DNA of 64,000 bases from Pontibacter burrus (lineage in GTDB: Bacteria; Bacteroidota; Bacteroidia; Cytophagales; Hymenobacteraceae), in NCBI RefSeq assembly GCF_010686685.1, contig NZ_JAAGWD010000003.1:372001-436000 (forward strand), given 5' to 3'. The notes under the pieces are model-generated. The model did not search any database. It was not told the origin of the DNA and saw only the letters and a list, made by a program, of their open reading frames with translations. This document shows positions 27,590-35,892 of this stretch, in pieces; positions within the stretch are counted from its first letter, which is position 1; every line of letters begins with the position of its first letter. A program made the translations under genes and the position numbers.

Positions 27590-28010
27590 TAGTTTTATGG
27601 TTGCTGTTAGTCATCCCCCTTCAAAGGGGGACTTCAACTACTGCTACAGTTCGAACTATAATTCTATAGTTACAGACTACGAGCAGGCAGGCGCAGCCTG
27701 CCACGGAACTAACCCCACGCAAAGGGCCAGCAACTATAGCTTCTCCAACTATATGAACTTCAACTATCGAAGGATCTCAGTCTTTGGGTTGAGCGCCTTT
27801 GACTTGTTGCGGTGGCGCAGCCAATCTGAGGAACGAGGGTAGCAAGAAGGCAGCAGCGCGATGCCCAAAGACGAGGCCCCGCGGCCGTGAGCGCACCAAA
27901 GCTAGAGATGAAACATATAGGTGAGTAAAGCTCTTAGGATAAGTGGGAACGATGAAAGGGTAGCTTGGTTCGAATAGCAACTATAGTTTGCCATAAGACA
28001 AATAAGATGT
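27590..28010 (-). repeat. Composite intergenic repeat, copy R1
   Basis: The whole unit is an inverted version of the stretches at about 30880-31300 and 42910-43350. In order it holds a CATCCCCCTTCAAAGGGGGA hairpin, a GGCAGGCGCAGCCTGCC palindrome, CTATAG sites, the conserved core (27779-27902) and a weak AGACA..AGATGTCT end. It has no coding capacity: frames through it change between copies and contain stops. It fills most of the 857 bases between folD and queE. Confidence 0.75.
27779..27902 (-). repeat. Conserved core of the composite repeat, copy R1
   Basis: About 124 bases from AGTCTTTGGGTTGAGCGCC to GTGAGCGCACCAAAG. It matches the cores at 31006-31130 and 43045-43168 in reverse orientation with only scattered differences. 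Inside, GTCTTTGGG near one end and CCCAAAGAC near the other form an inverted repeat. Confidence 0.8.
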
Positions 28011-28103
28011 CTTTACTTACTCCTTTCATCATGATATTAACTATAACCTTACTCATCATCAACCAACTTACAGCATTTAACCTATAAAACGGAACAGAAG
28101 CGC

Positions 28104-28136
28104 TTGTAAACCATGTTGCAAAAATAGCTAACTTTG
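28104..28136 (+). promoter_or_regulatory. Promoter of queE
   Basis: TTG at 28104-28106 and TAACTTTG at 28129-28136 fit the Bacteroidota -33 and -7 elements with a spacing of about 22 bases. Transcription would start near 28143, leaving a leader of about 75 bases that ends in a small hairpin (CCTGT..ACAGG) just before the start codon. Confidence 0.5.
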
Positions 28137-28216
28137 TAAGTTCTGTAGTAGCACAACCAACTGACAGAAAGAGAATAGAAAGAAACCTGTGTAGCAACAG
28201 GGCGAAGGGATATACA

Positions 28217-28870
28217 TTGGAATCAACTAAGACATACAAAACAGCTTCTATACACCAGGTACCGAAAGATGGGAGCCGGTTACCACTAATGGAAGCATTT
28301 TATACGATACAGGGTGAAGGCGGGAATACCGGAACAGCAGCTTATTTTATAAGACTAGGCGGCTGCGATGTAGGCTGCCACTGGTGCGACGTGAAAGAGA
28401 GCTGGGACGCAGAGTTACACCCACTGACTCCGATTGAAGAAATTGTTGGACAAGCAGCAGTTTACCCGGGCAAAACGGTGGTAATTACAGGGGGCGAGCC
28501 GCTGCTTTACAACCTTAATCCTTTAACCAGCCAGTTGCAGGAACGAGGCATACGCACCATGATCGAAACATCAGGTGCTTACCCGTTGAGCGGCTACTGG
28601 GACTGGATCTGCCTGTCGCCTAAAAAGTTTAAAGCACCGGATACATCCGTGTACCCTTATGCAGATGAGTTAAAAGTTATTATCTTTAACAAGAGCGATT
28701 TTAAATGGGCAGAAGAGCATGCTGCTAAGGTAGGACCCAAAACCAGCCTTTATTTGCAGCCGGAGTGGAGTAAAGCCAACCAATTAATGCCGCTTATAGT
28801 AGAATACGTGAAATCAAATCCGCAGTGGCGTGTGTCGTTACAGACGCACAAGTACATGGACATCCCATAA
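28217..28870 (+). CDS. queE: 7-carboxy-7-deazaguanine synthase (radical SAM)
   Basis: The product has 217 residues from a TTG at 28217; an ATG at 28290 lies at MEAFYTIQGEG, too close to the first conserved motif, so the TTG is preferred. The [4Fe-4S] motif is the QueE form C-x3-C-x2-C (CDVGCHWC), preceded by FIRLGG and followed by ITGGEPLLYN. It converts 6-carboxytetrahydropterin to 7-carboxy-7-deazaguanine, the key step to preQ0 and queuosine. No other queuosine gene is adjacent. I looked for a preQ1 riboswitch in the leader and saw none. Confidence 0.93.
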   Translation: MESTKTYKTASIHQVPKDGSRLPLMEAFYTIQGEGGNTGTAAYFIRLGGCDVGCHWCDVKESWDAELHPLTPIEEIVGQAAVYPGKTVVITGGEPLLYNLNPLTSQLQERGIRTMIETSGAYPLSGYWDWICLSPKKFKAPDTSVYPYADELKVIIFNKSDFKWAEEHAAKVGPKTSLYLQPEWSKANQLMPLIVEYVKSNPQWRVSLQTHKYMDIP

Positions 28871-28877
28871 AATAGCT

Positions 28878-30800
28878 ATGCTTAAACGCTTGCTCGTATT
28901 TTTGCTGGTAATTATAGTTTCTGCATCAGCCTACGGGCAGCAAAAGCTTACTACCAATTCAAAAAAAGCTGAAAATCTATACTATAAAGCCGATCAGTAT
29001 GCCCGCGCTCGCGACTTCGGCAAAGCACTGGAGTTACTGCGCGAAGCTGTAGAGAAAGATCCCGGCTTTGCAGAGGCTTACCTGAAGGCTTCGAATCTGA
29101 ACAAGATGATGGGCAATAAGCCGGCTGCGTTCGAGCAACTACAGCAGGGCCTTAAGCTGATGTCTTACAATCCGGCATACGGCAACTATTATTTCGACCT
29201 GGCTGAGCACTATTTTGAGCGGGGAGATTACCAGGCAGCAAAAACAAACTACGATGCATTTCTGAAGGCAAAACCTAAAAATGCGAATCAGTTTGCCTAT
29301 GCTAATCAGCAAGTAAAAACCGCCGAATACGCTACAGAAGCGATGAAGAAGCCGGTTAAATTCACTTCTGTGCAGCTGCCTTCCAATATCAATAAATATC
29401 CTTTACAGTATTTCCCGTCTACGACAGCCGATCAGCGCTACCTTATCTTTACCGCAAGAGCTGGTTCCCGCCCGGAGCATGACGAGAATATTCTTATTAG
29501 TGAGAAAAAAGCAGGGGTGTGGCAGGCGCCGGTTTCTATTTCTGAAAACATCAATACTTCGGCTAACGAAGGCGCAGCAACCATTTCAGGTGATGGCAAA
29601 ACGCTGGTTTTTACTTCCTGCAGCCGTCCTGACAGTTTCGGTGATTGCGATCTTTATATTTCTTACCGCACAGGAAACGAATGGAGCGCGCCACGCAACA
29701 TGGGGCCACCAGTAAATTCCAAATCTTGGGATTCACAGCCAAGTCTTTCTGCCGATGGTCGCACATTGTATTTCAGTTCGAACAGGGGTGGAGGCGTTGG
29801 CCGAGAAGATATCTGGGTTACAAACCGAAACGAAGATGGCAGCTGGCAAACCCCGCGTAACCTGGGCGAACCTATAAACTCGAAAGGGCGCGACCTTGCC
29901 CCATTTATTCATGTAAGTGGCTCTACCTTATATTTTGCGAGCGACGGCCACCTGGGCATGGGCGGACTGGATGTTTTTAAAGCCGATCTTAGCGGAAAGG
30001 GGCAATGGCAACAGCCCCAGAACCTGGGTTACCCGTTAAATACATACGCAGACGAAAGCTCTATTTACATTACTCCGGATAACCAGATCGGGTATTACGC
30101 CCGCAGCATGATGACCGAATCCGGAGCTTCTACAGTACAGCTTTTTTCGTTGGATGTGCCGGAAGTATGGCATGCCAAAGAGAAAAGCACCTATGCCCAG
30201 GGTCGCGTATTCCATGCCGAAACTAAAAAGCCACTGGCCGCCACCGTTCAGCTTTACGATGTTGCCAACGACTCGCTGGTGCAACAGGTGCAGTCAGATA
30301 AAGTTAGCGGAGAATATACGGTTGTACTTACTGAAGGCAAGCAATACGCCTTGTACGTACATGCCCCACAATTCCTGATGAACAGCCTCAGCTTCGACTA
30401 TACCTCCCGTAAAAACCTGACACCTGTAGCGCTTGATGTGTACCTGCAGCCTATTAAATCTGGTTCTGCAGTCGTGCTCAACAACCTGTTTTTCCCAAGT
30501 GGGAAGTATGAACTGGAACCCAAATCAGTAACGGAATTAAACAGGCTGATAAACTTTATGCGTCAGAACAAAGATGTTAAAATAGAGATTACCGGCCATA
30601 CCGATGATGTGGGATCTGATGCTGCCAACCAGGTACTTTCGGAGCGGAGGGCCAAGTCTGTAGTAGATTATCTGGTTGCAAAAGGAATTGCCAGTAACCG
30701 TATCCGCTATAAAGGCTTCGGCGAAACCAAACCTGTTAAACCAAACACATCTGAAGAAAATCGTCAGCTTAACAGAAGAATTGAAATGCAGGTGTTGTAA
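28878..30800 (+). CDS. OmpA-family envelope protein with TPR and PD40 beta-propeller repeats
   Basis: From the ATG at 28878 the product has 640 residues: signal peptide (LLVFLLVIIVSASAYG), TPR repeats (about 25-140), WD40-like PD40 repeats (about 165-420; SADGRTLYFSSNRGGGVGREDIW is typical), a carboxypeptidase-regulatory-like domain (about 435-510) and an OmpA peptidoglycan-binding domain (about 530-640; GHTDDVGSDAANQVLSERRA). This is the usual Bacteroidota architecture for an outer-membrane-associated protein anchored to the wall. It begins seven bases after queE and is probably cotranscribed, though no functional link is evident. Confidence 0.92.
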   Translation: MLKRLLVFLLVIIVSASAYGQQKLTTNSKKAENLYYKADQYARARDFGKALELLREAVEKDPGFAEAYLKASNLNKMMGNKPAAFEQLQQGLKLMSYNPAYGNYYFDLAEHYFERGDYQAAKTNYDAFLKAKPKNANQFAYANQQVKTAEYATEAMKKPVKFTSVQLPSNINKYPLQYFPSTTADQRYLIFTARAGSRPEHDENILISEKKAGVWQAPVSISENINTSANEGAATISGDGKTLVFTSCSRPDSFGDCDLYISYRTGNEWSAPRNMGPPVNSKSWDSQPSLSADGRTLYFSSNRGGGVGREDIWVTNRNEDGSWQTPRNLGEPINSKGRDLAPFIHVSGSTLYFASDGHLGMGGLDVFKADLSGKGQWQQPQNLGYPLNTYADESSIYITPDNQIGYYARSMMTESGASTVQLFSLDVPEVWHAKEKSTYAQGRVFHAETKKPLAATVQLYDVANDSLVQQVQSDKVSGEYTVVLTEGKQYALYVHAPQFLMNSLSFDYTSRKNLTPVALDVYLQPIKSGSAVVLNNLFFPSGKYELEPKSVTELNRLINFMRQNKDVKIEITGHTDDVGSDAANQVLSERRAKSVVDYLVAKGIASNRIRYKGFGETKPVKPNTSEENRQLNRRIEMQVL

Positions 30801-30876
30801 GGTGGGAGTAAAGTGAAACTATAGTTTTGACTCAGTTTCTGAATTAAGAGGTTATCGTTCTATAGTTTCTTTCATG

Positions 30877-31348
30877 TCATGTCGAGCGTTAGCCGAGACA
30901 TCTTAATTGTCTTATAGTTGACTATAGTTACAACTGGACGCAAGCAGGCTGTGCTATAGTTACTGTTTATCCTAGGAGCTCTACTGGCCTACCGTTTCAT
31001 TTCTTGCTTTGGTGCGCTCACGGCCGCGGGGCCCCGTCTTCGGGCATCGCGCTGCTGCCTTCTTGCTCTCCTCCTGCGTCGGATTGGCTGCGCCATCGCA
31101 ACAAGTCAAAGGCGCTCAACCCAAAGACTGTGATATCTCGATAGCTACAACTATAGTTTAATAATTGGCTATAGTGCTGTCGCCTTTTCGTAGTGATAGT
31201 TCCGTGGGGCAGGCTGCGCCTACCTGTTCGTGATCCATAACTATAGAACTATGGCTGATGAGTTAGCAGAAGCATAAAGTCCCCCTCTGAAGGTGAGAGG
31301 GGATGACTAATGCTAACTATAGAACTATAAGCTTATCTATAGCATAAG
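30877..31348 (+). repeat. Composite intergenic repeat, copy R2
   Basis: Order: a TGTCGAGCG..CGAGACATC element, several CTATAGTT sites, CCTAGGAGCTCTA, the conserved core (31006-31130), more palindromes, GGGGCAGGCTGCGCCTACCTG, and a GTCCCCCTCTGAAGG..GAGGGGATGAC hairpin. Copy R3 at 42910 has the same elements in the same order. The repeat lies between the convergent OmpA and citrate synthase genes. Confidence 0.75.
31006..31130 (+). repeat. Conserved core of the composite repeat, copy R2
   Basis: About 125 bases from GCTTTGGTGCGCTCACGG to CTCAACCCAAAGACTG. Much more GC-rich than the flanks. Inverted repeat arms GTCTTCGGG (one change) and CCCAAAGAC. Confidence 0.8.
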
Positions 31349-31351
31349 CTT

Positions 31352-31480
31352 AAAGCTCCCCTCCTTGAACAAGGAGGGGCAGGGGTGGTTGGACCACAGC
31401 AAACTATAAAACAATAGCCCTAACTATAGGAACAGATAAAAACTCCCTCTCCTGTTTTAGGAGAGGGCTGGGGTGAGGTA
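31352..31480. repeat. REP-like C/G-rich hairpins near citrate synthase
   Basis: Two imperfect hairpins occur in a row: CTCCCCTCCTT..AAGGAGGGGCAGGGGTGG (31353-31388) and CTCCCTCTCC..GGAGAGGGCTGGGGTGAG (31443-31478). Both share a stem plus a GGGGTG tail, and similar units lie inside R1, R2 and R3. Confidence 0.6.
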
Positions 31481-31484
31481 AATA

Positions 31485-31514
31485 AAAAAGGCTGATCTTT
31501 TCAGACCAGCCTTT
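31485..31514 (-). terminator. Terminator of citrate synthase
   Basis: AAAGGCTG and CAGCCTTT form a stem, with an A run at 31485-31489 that is the T tract on the minus strand. It lies just beyond the citrate synthase stop. Confidence 0.8.
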
Positions 31515-31535
31515 CATGCTATAGTTAAACGCTGA

Positions 31536-32822
31536 TTAACGCTTTTCGATCGGAACGTAGTTACGCTCTGTAGAACCTACATAAACCTGGCGCGGACGAC
31601 CAATTGGCTCTTTCTGCTCGCGCATTTCTTTCCACTGTGCGATCCAGCCTGGCAGACGGCCGAGAGCAAACATTACAGTGAACATATCAGTAGGGATACC
31701 AAGTGCACGGTAAATGATACCTGAGTAGAAGTCTACGTTCGGGTACAGTTTACGGTCCACGAAGTAAGAGTCTGTCAAGGCAGCTTCTTCCAGCTCTTTC
31801 GCGATGTCCAAGATCGGGTCGTTAATGCCTAGTGCAGTTAATACTTCGTCGGCAGCTTTCTTGATGATTTTAGCGCGTGGATCGAAGTTCTTGTAAACAC
31901 GGTGACCGAAGCCCATCAGGCGGAACGGATCGTTCTTGTCTTTCGCCTTTTCGATGAATTTTTTAGAATCGCCGCCATCCGCTTTTATTTCTTCCAGCAT
32001 CTCGATTACAGCTTGGTTGGCGCCACCATGTAGCGGACCCCACAGCGCCGAAATACCTGCAGACACAGAAGAGTAAAGGCTTGCGTTAGCTGAACCTACC
32101 AGACGTACAGTAGATGTAGAACAGTTCTGCTCATGGTCAGCGTGCAGGATCAGCAGCTTGTTCAGCGCATCTACAACTACCGGGTTCATTTCGTACTCTT
32201 CGGTAGGGTAGGCGAACATCATGTGCAGGAAGTTCGAGCAGTAATCCAGCTTGTTTTTAGGGTAGTTAACCGGATGACCAATAGAGTTTTTGTATGACCA
32301 GGCCGCTATAGTTGGCATTTTCGCCATCAAACGGATGATAGATAGGTTAAGCTCATCGGTGCTCTGGTTCGGGTTAAGCGACTCAGGGTAAAAAGCAGTA
32401 AGGGAGCTAACCAGTGCAGACAAAATGCCCATTGGGTGAGCGGCAGATGGGAAACCATCTAAAATCTTGCGCATATCCTCGTTTACAAGGGTATGCATTT
32501 TTATAGAATTGCTGAAATCAGCCAGTTCCTGCGTTGTAGGAAGCGCGCCATAGATCAGCAGGTAGGCAACTTCTATAAAGCTTGACTGTTCGGCCAGTTG
32601 CTCGATAGGATAGCCTCTGTAGCTCAGGATACCTTTTTCACCATCAAGGAAAGTGATGGCGCTGCTTGTCGCACCGGTGTTTTTATAACCAGAATCAAGC
32701 GTTATATAACCGCTCTCAGCGCGCAGGTTGTTGATATCGATTGCTTTCTCATCTTCGGTACCTACTACGATGGGCATCTTATAGGATTTACCCTCTAAAA
32801 TAATTTCAGCGAAATCTGACAT
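31536..32822 (-). CDS. gltA: Citrate synthase
   Basis: The product has 428 residues, the size of the type II (hexameric, Gram-negative) enzyme. Conserved: LDGEKGILSYRGYPIEQL, ILHADHEQNCSTSTVRLVGS (first catalytic His region), GPLHGGANQAVIEML (second His), and FGHRVYKNFDPRAK. It condenses acetyl-CoA with oxaloacetate to start the TCA cycle. Single gene with its own terminator. Confidence 0.98.
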   Translation of the reverse strand: MSDFAEIILEGKSYKMPIVVGTEDEKAIDINNLRAESGYITLDSGYKNTGATSSAITFLDGEKGILSYRGYPIEQLAEQSSFIEVAYLLIYGALPTTQELADFSNSIKMHTLVNEDMRKILDGFPSAAHPMGILSALVSSLTAFYPESLNPNQSTDELNLSIIRLMAKMPTIAAWSYKNSIGHPVNYPKNKLDYCSNFLHMMFAYPTEEYEMNPVVVDALNKLLILHADHEQNCSTSTVRLVGSANASLYSSVSAGISALWGPLHGGANQAVIEMLEEIKADGGDSKKFIEKAKDKNDPFRLMGFGHRVYKNFDPRAKIIKKAADEVLTALGINDPILDIAKELEEAALTDSYFVDRKLYPNVDFYSGIIYRALGIPTDMFTVMFALGRLPGWIAQWKEMREQKEPIGRPRQVYVGSTERNYVPIEKR

Positions 32823-33220
32823 TGGTTCGATTAATTTATGTCTGTTGTAGTGTCTCGTTTGTTGAAGGCGAAATTATACAAAATATGATTTAAAATGAAA
32901 TTTGCCTGTTGTAATATCTAAAATTTACAATGTAATAACATCCGGCACTTCGGACGTCTTACCTATTAACGGTGTTCTTCAAAAAAGTTTTATAATCTGA
33001 TAGGATTATTGTACTTGTGCAGGTCCTGAGAACCGCACCGAAGCTACGGAATTAAACACCATAAAGCTAACAGCCACACGTGCCGTTTGTTTCTGTTTCA
33101 GCCGGATTAGAACGACTAGACTTCCTGTTCGATTTATTGTTAAAAAGGTAACTATAGTTAAACAACGGTAATGATGCAGTGTCAGTTATACCAGTTGTGT
33201 TTAACTTTAATTTCAATAAA
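32823..33220. other. Gene-free stretch upstream of citrate synthase
   Basis: About 400 bases. The first 80 should hold the citrate synthase promoter (ATTTTGTATAATTTC on the minus strand). A frame of 64 codons on the minus strand has no start context or family and is rejected. An exact AACTATAGTT site lies near 33150. No other structure stands out. Confidence 0.5.
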
Positions 33221-33247
33221 AAAGCCACCTGTTTTAAAGGTGGCTTT
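33221..33247 (-). terminator. Terminator of the 110-residue protein gene
   Basis: AAAGCCACCT and AGGTGGCTTT form a perfect ten-base-pair stem with a seven-base loop; A run before it on the plus strand. Confidence 0.85.
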
Positions 33248-33269
33248 GTAAGATCATTCAAAACTATAG

Positions 33270-33602
33270 TTACCAGGTTGGCGGGCGCTCATCCTCTTCA
33301 TCGTCATCGGCGGAGCTGCTGAAACCATCGCGTGGATTGTAGGGAGTGCCCTTACCTTCCAGGTGATTCTGCATATCAAAGTGCAGCTTAATGGCATCCA
33401 GCTTAATAAATTCATGCCATAGTTGCTGGTCGTCTTCCGACAACTGGTTGATGAGGTCGCTGAGCTGCATGCTTTTGCCCTGCTGCACCATTTCTTTAAT
33501 AACAGGATCTGAGTCAACAAGCACCTGTATCCTTACCCGGAAGTACGAGTTCAGCTCCCGGTATCTTTCTTCGTCCCACTCGTTCAGGTTTGGTTCTTCC
33601 AT
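33270..33602 (-). CDS. Small acidic protein, unknown
   Basis: The product has 110 residues, soluble, rich in Glu, Asp and Gln. Helical pattern: EWDEERYRELNSYFRVRIQVL, VIKEMVQQGKSMQLSDLINQL, DQQLWHEFIKLDAIKLHFDM. It ends in a disordered acidic tail (SSADDDEEDERPPTW). I do not recognise a family. It sits downstream of the MaoC gene on the same strand (69-base gap) with its own terminator, so the two may be cotranscribed. Confidence 0.7.
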   Translation of the reverse strand: MEEPNLNEWDEERYRELNSYFRVRIQVLVDSDPVIKEMVQQGKSMQLSDLINQLSEDDQQLWHEFIKLDAIKLHFDMQNHLEGKGTPYNPRDGFSSSADDDEEDERPPTW

Positions 33603-33671
33603 AGTTTGGTATACTCTGCCGCCCGCGCTTCAGTTCAGGAATTGATGCTGGCTATAGTTTGTAAAAGTCTT

Positions 33672-34139
33672 TTACGCGTTAAAATGATACAGGAAAGTAA
33701 TGATGCCTGTGTAAGCCGGCTTCTTGCTGTCTTTTATCTCCAGAGTTACTTCTATGCGGGTTTTGGCAATGCCGCGCAGGTCTTTTATCGACAATAGTTT
33801 TGCACGTAGGCGCACGTCGCTGTTTACGGTTACAGCTTGGTTAAATCGTAGGCTTTCGATTTCGTAGTTTACCTGCATTTTCAGGTTTCGGATGTCGATG
33901 ATCTGCGACCACAGGTAAGGTAGCAACGAAACGGTTAAGTAGCCGTGTGCAATGGTAGCCCCGAATGGTGTCTCGGTTTTGGCACGTTCTGCATCCAGGT
34001 GTATCCACTGATGATCGAGGGTGGCATCTGCAAATTTGGTGATCTGCTCTTGTGTAATGGTGTGCCACTCTGAAATGCCCATTTCCTGACCTTCGTACTG
34101 CGTCAGTTCCTGTAAGCTGCTGATGATTAGTTTACTCAT
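33672..34139 (-). CDS. MaoC-like (R)-specific enoyl-CoA hydratase
   Basis: The product has 155 residues with a hot-dog fold. The hydratase 2 motif is seen as FADATLDHQWIHLDAERA followed by FGATIAHGYLTVSLLP; the Asp and His of this segment are the catalytic pair. It would hydrate enoyl-CoA to (R)-3-hydroxyacyl-CoA, in fatty acid or polyester metabolism. No phaC or phaJ neighbour is present, so the physiological substrate is open. Confidence 0.9.
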   Translation of the reverse strand: MSKLIISSLQELTQYEGQEMGISEWHTITQEQITKFADATLDHQWIHLDAERAKTETPFGATIAHGYLTVSLLPYLWSQIIDIRNLKMQVNYEIESLRFNQAVTVNSDVRLRAKLLSIKDLRGIAKTRIEVTLEIKDSKKPAYTGIITFLYHFNA

Positions 34140-34357
34140 GATATTTGTTGTGTTGTTGTGTCGTGCTAATAGTCGGCTGGGGTGCCGATACGTTAGAATG
34201 CATCTGTAAATATAGTGCGAATTTTATAGTTACCTAATGCCCGCTTGCATCTCTCTGGCTATAGTTAAACTATAACCAGCGTAAGCTACATTACTAAAAC
34301 ATTTCGGGAAACGGGCTGTAGAGTTAACTATAATTACCTTTTTAAAGGAGAGCTATT

Positions 34358-35257
34358 ATGAACTATAACCAACTCGGAAATTCAGGTTTGCGCATAAGCG
34401 AAGTCAGCTTTGGGTGCATGTCGCTGACAAGTAGTGAACAGAAAACAGCTATTGACCTGCTGTATAAGGCCCTGGACCGGGGAATCAATTTTTTTGACAC
34501 TGCTGATTTGTATGAAAAAGGTGAGAACGAGGTAATGGTTGGCAAAGCTTTTAAGGGGATGCGCGATAAAGTAATTATTGCGACCAAAGTTGGTAACCAG
34601 TGGCGCCCAGATGGCAGCGGCTGGGGCTGGAACCCAACCAAATCCTACATACTGCAGGCAGTAGAGGAGAGCCTGCGCCGCCTGCAAACCGACTACATCG
34701 ACCTGTACCAGCTACATGGCGGAACGATAGAAGACCCGATTGACGAAACGATAGAAGCTTTTGAACTACTGAAACAGCAGGGTAAGATCAGGGCATACGG
34801 CATCTCATCTATCCGCCCGAATGTGATACGAGAATATGTGAACCGCGCTGCTATAGTTAGCGTGATGATGCAATACAGCCTGCTGGACCGTAGACCGGAA
34901 GAAACCGTTCTGGACCTGCTACACGAGCACAACATAAGTGTACTGGCCCGCGGTAGTCTGGCGCAAGGCTTATTAGCCGGAAAACCAGCCAAACCTTACC
35001 TGAACTATAGTTTAGAGGAAGTTGATAAAGCCGCAGCAGCAGTGCAGGCAGTAGCAGGAGCCAACCGAAAACCAGCTGAGGTAGCTGTCAGGTTCGCGTT
35101 ACATCATCCGGCTGTAAGTTCTGCTGTACTGGGCATTAGAACAGAGGAGCAGCTACAGGATGCGTTGCTGGCTGCCAGTACTGCGCCGTTGCCCAATAGT
35201 GAAGTCGAACACCTGAAGGCTGTTTTACCGGCAAATAAGTATGAGCAGCACCGGTAG
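34358..35257 (+). CDS. Aldo/keto reductase
   Basis: The product has 299 residues in a TIM barrel. The catalytic tetrad is visible: Asp and Tyr in FFDTADLYEKGENE, Lys in IIATKVG, His in LYQLHGG. NADPH-binding residues lie near the C-terminus (RFALHHPAVSSAVLGIRTEEQL). It reduces carbonyl compounds; the substrate cannot be read. AAAGGAGAG lies shortly before the ATG, a rare Shine-Dalgarno-like site here. Single gene. Confidence 0.93.
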   Translation: MNYNQLGNSGLRISEVSFGCMSLTSSEQKTAIDLLYKALDRGINFFDTADLYEKGENEVMVGKAFKGMRDKVIIATKVGNQWRPDGSGWGWNPTKSYILQAVEESLRRLQTDYIDLYQLHGGTIEDPIDETIEAFELLKQQGKIRAYGISSIRPNVIREYVNRAAIVSVMMQYSLLDRRPEETVLDLLHEHNISVLARGSLAQGLLAGKPAKPYLNYSLEEVDKAAAAVQAVAGANRKPAEVAVRFALHHPAVSSAVLGIRTEEQLQDALLAASTAPLPNSEVEHLKAVLPANKYEQHR

Positions 35258-35295
35258 GCGCAGGGCTATAGATTGTAATTACATAAACTATAAAA

Positions 35296-35332
35296 ACAGA
35301 AGCCGCAGACCAGATGATCTGCGGCTTGTTTA
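35296..35332. terminator. Bidirectional terminator after the aldo/keto reductase
   Basis: AAGCCGCAGA and TCTGCGGCTT form a perfect ten-base-pair stem with an eight-base loop, A-rich before and T-rich after. Confidence 0.85.
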
Positions 35333-35353
35333 TGCTCACGGAACAGTATGTAT

Positions 35354-35461
35354 TTAATCGTAGCTGTTCTTTTTCTTTTCGAGTTTAGCTGCCTGTTTTT
35401 CTTTCGCAGTTTTAGCAGGCTTTTTCTTCGCTTCTTTCTTTGCGTCTTGTGACTTTGCCAT
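35354..35461 (-). CDS. Lysine-rich small protein (35 residues)
   Basis: The frame reads MAKSQDAKKEAKKKPAKTAK then EKQAAKLEKKKNSYD. The coding strand has a proper ATG, a stop and a terminator directly downstream (35296-35332). About 40% of the residues are lysine. Such short basic peptides are common in Bacteroidota and may bind nucleic acid; I recognise no named family. Confidence 0.6.
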   Translation of the reverse strand: MAKSQDAKKEAKKKPAKTAKEKQAAKLEKKKNSYD

Positions 35462-35554
35462 AACAGTTATGTTTATAGTTTATTTAAAGATACATACTAT
35501 AAACCTAAGTTCCTGTTTTATTTTAGAACATCGTTATTTTAAGGGTTAGAGCAC

Positions 35555-35875
35555 TTACGAATAATGTACTTCCAGTTCATCATCTGCCAAACCAATCGCA
35601 ATGCCATGCTTGAGAATTTTATAGTTGGGATGATCCCTGTTTTGCAGGTCCTTTTCAATTTCGTTAATGGTAAGCCCTTCTGTATCGCCGCTGAAAAATC
35701 GAATCCATAACCCTTTATCGGCTACATATTCTTCCTCCTCCGTGTCATAATCCGACATGATCTGCATCTCAATTTCCCTAAGCTTTACAATCAGTTCTTC
35801 GTTGTCGATAATTCCATCCAGGTAAGCGCTGAAGGTTTGTCTTACAGTAAGGGTATAGCGGTCTTGTTTTGTCAT
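35555..35875 (-). CDS. Small acidic protein encoded beside the HNH endonuclease, unknown
   Basis: The product has 106 residues, acidic and helical at the start (TVRQTFSAYLDGIIDNEELIVKLREIEMQIM), then a WIRFFSGDTEGLTINEIEKDL segment. It starts 17 bases after the stop of the HNH gene on the same strand, so the two are likely cotranscribed. I do not recognise its family. It could be a partner or immunity factor of the nuclease, but this is position-based only. Confidence 0.65.
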   Translation of the reverse strand: MTKQDRYTLTVRQTFSAYLDGIIDNEELIVKLREIEMQIMSDYDTEEEEYVADKGLWIRFFSGDTEGLTINEIEKDLQNRDHPNYKILKHGIAIGLADDELEVHYS

Positions 35876-35892
35876 GGGGTTGATGTGATGGA

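Noticed and set aside
27582..27842. An 86-codon open frame in the folD-queE gap
   Set aside because: It runs through the composite repeat; the same DNA in R2 and R3 does not keep the frame, and the product has no family-like pattern.
27955..27985. GGTTCGAAT, like a tRNA T-loop
   Set aside because: No acceptor stem, anticodon arm or CCA-like end can be drawn around it.
28137..28216. Possible preQ1 riboswitch before queE
   Set aside because: Only a small hairpin is present; the pseudoknot sequences of preQ1 classes were not found.
30877..31348. Composite repeat as an insertion sequence
   Set aside because: No transposase frame, no clear terminal inverted repeats at the outer limits, and no target duplication could be seen.
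33067..33261. A 64-codon minus-strand frame
   Set aside because: It overlaps the terminator of the neighbouring gene and has random-looking composition.
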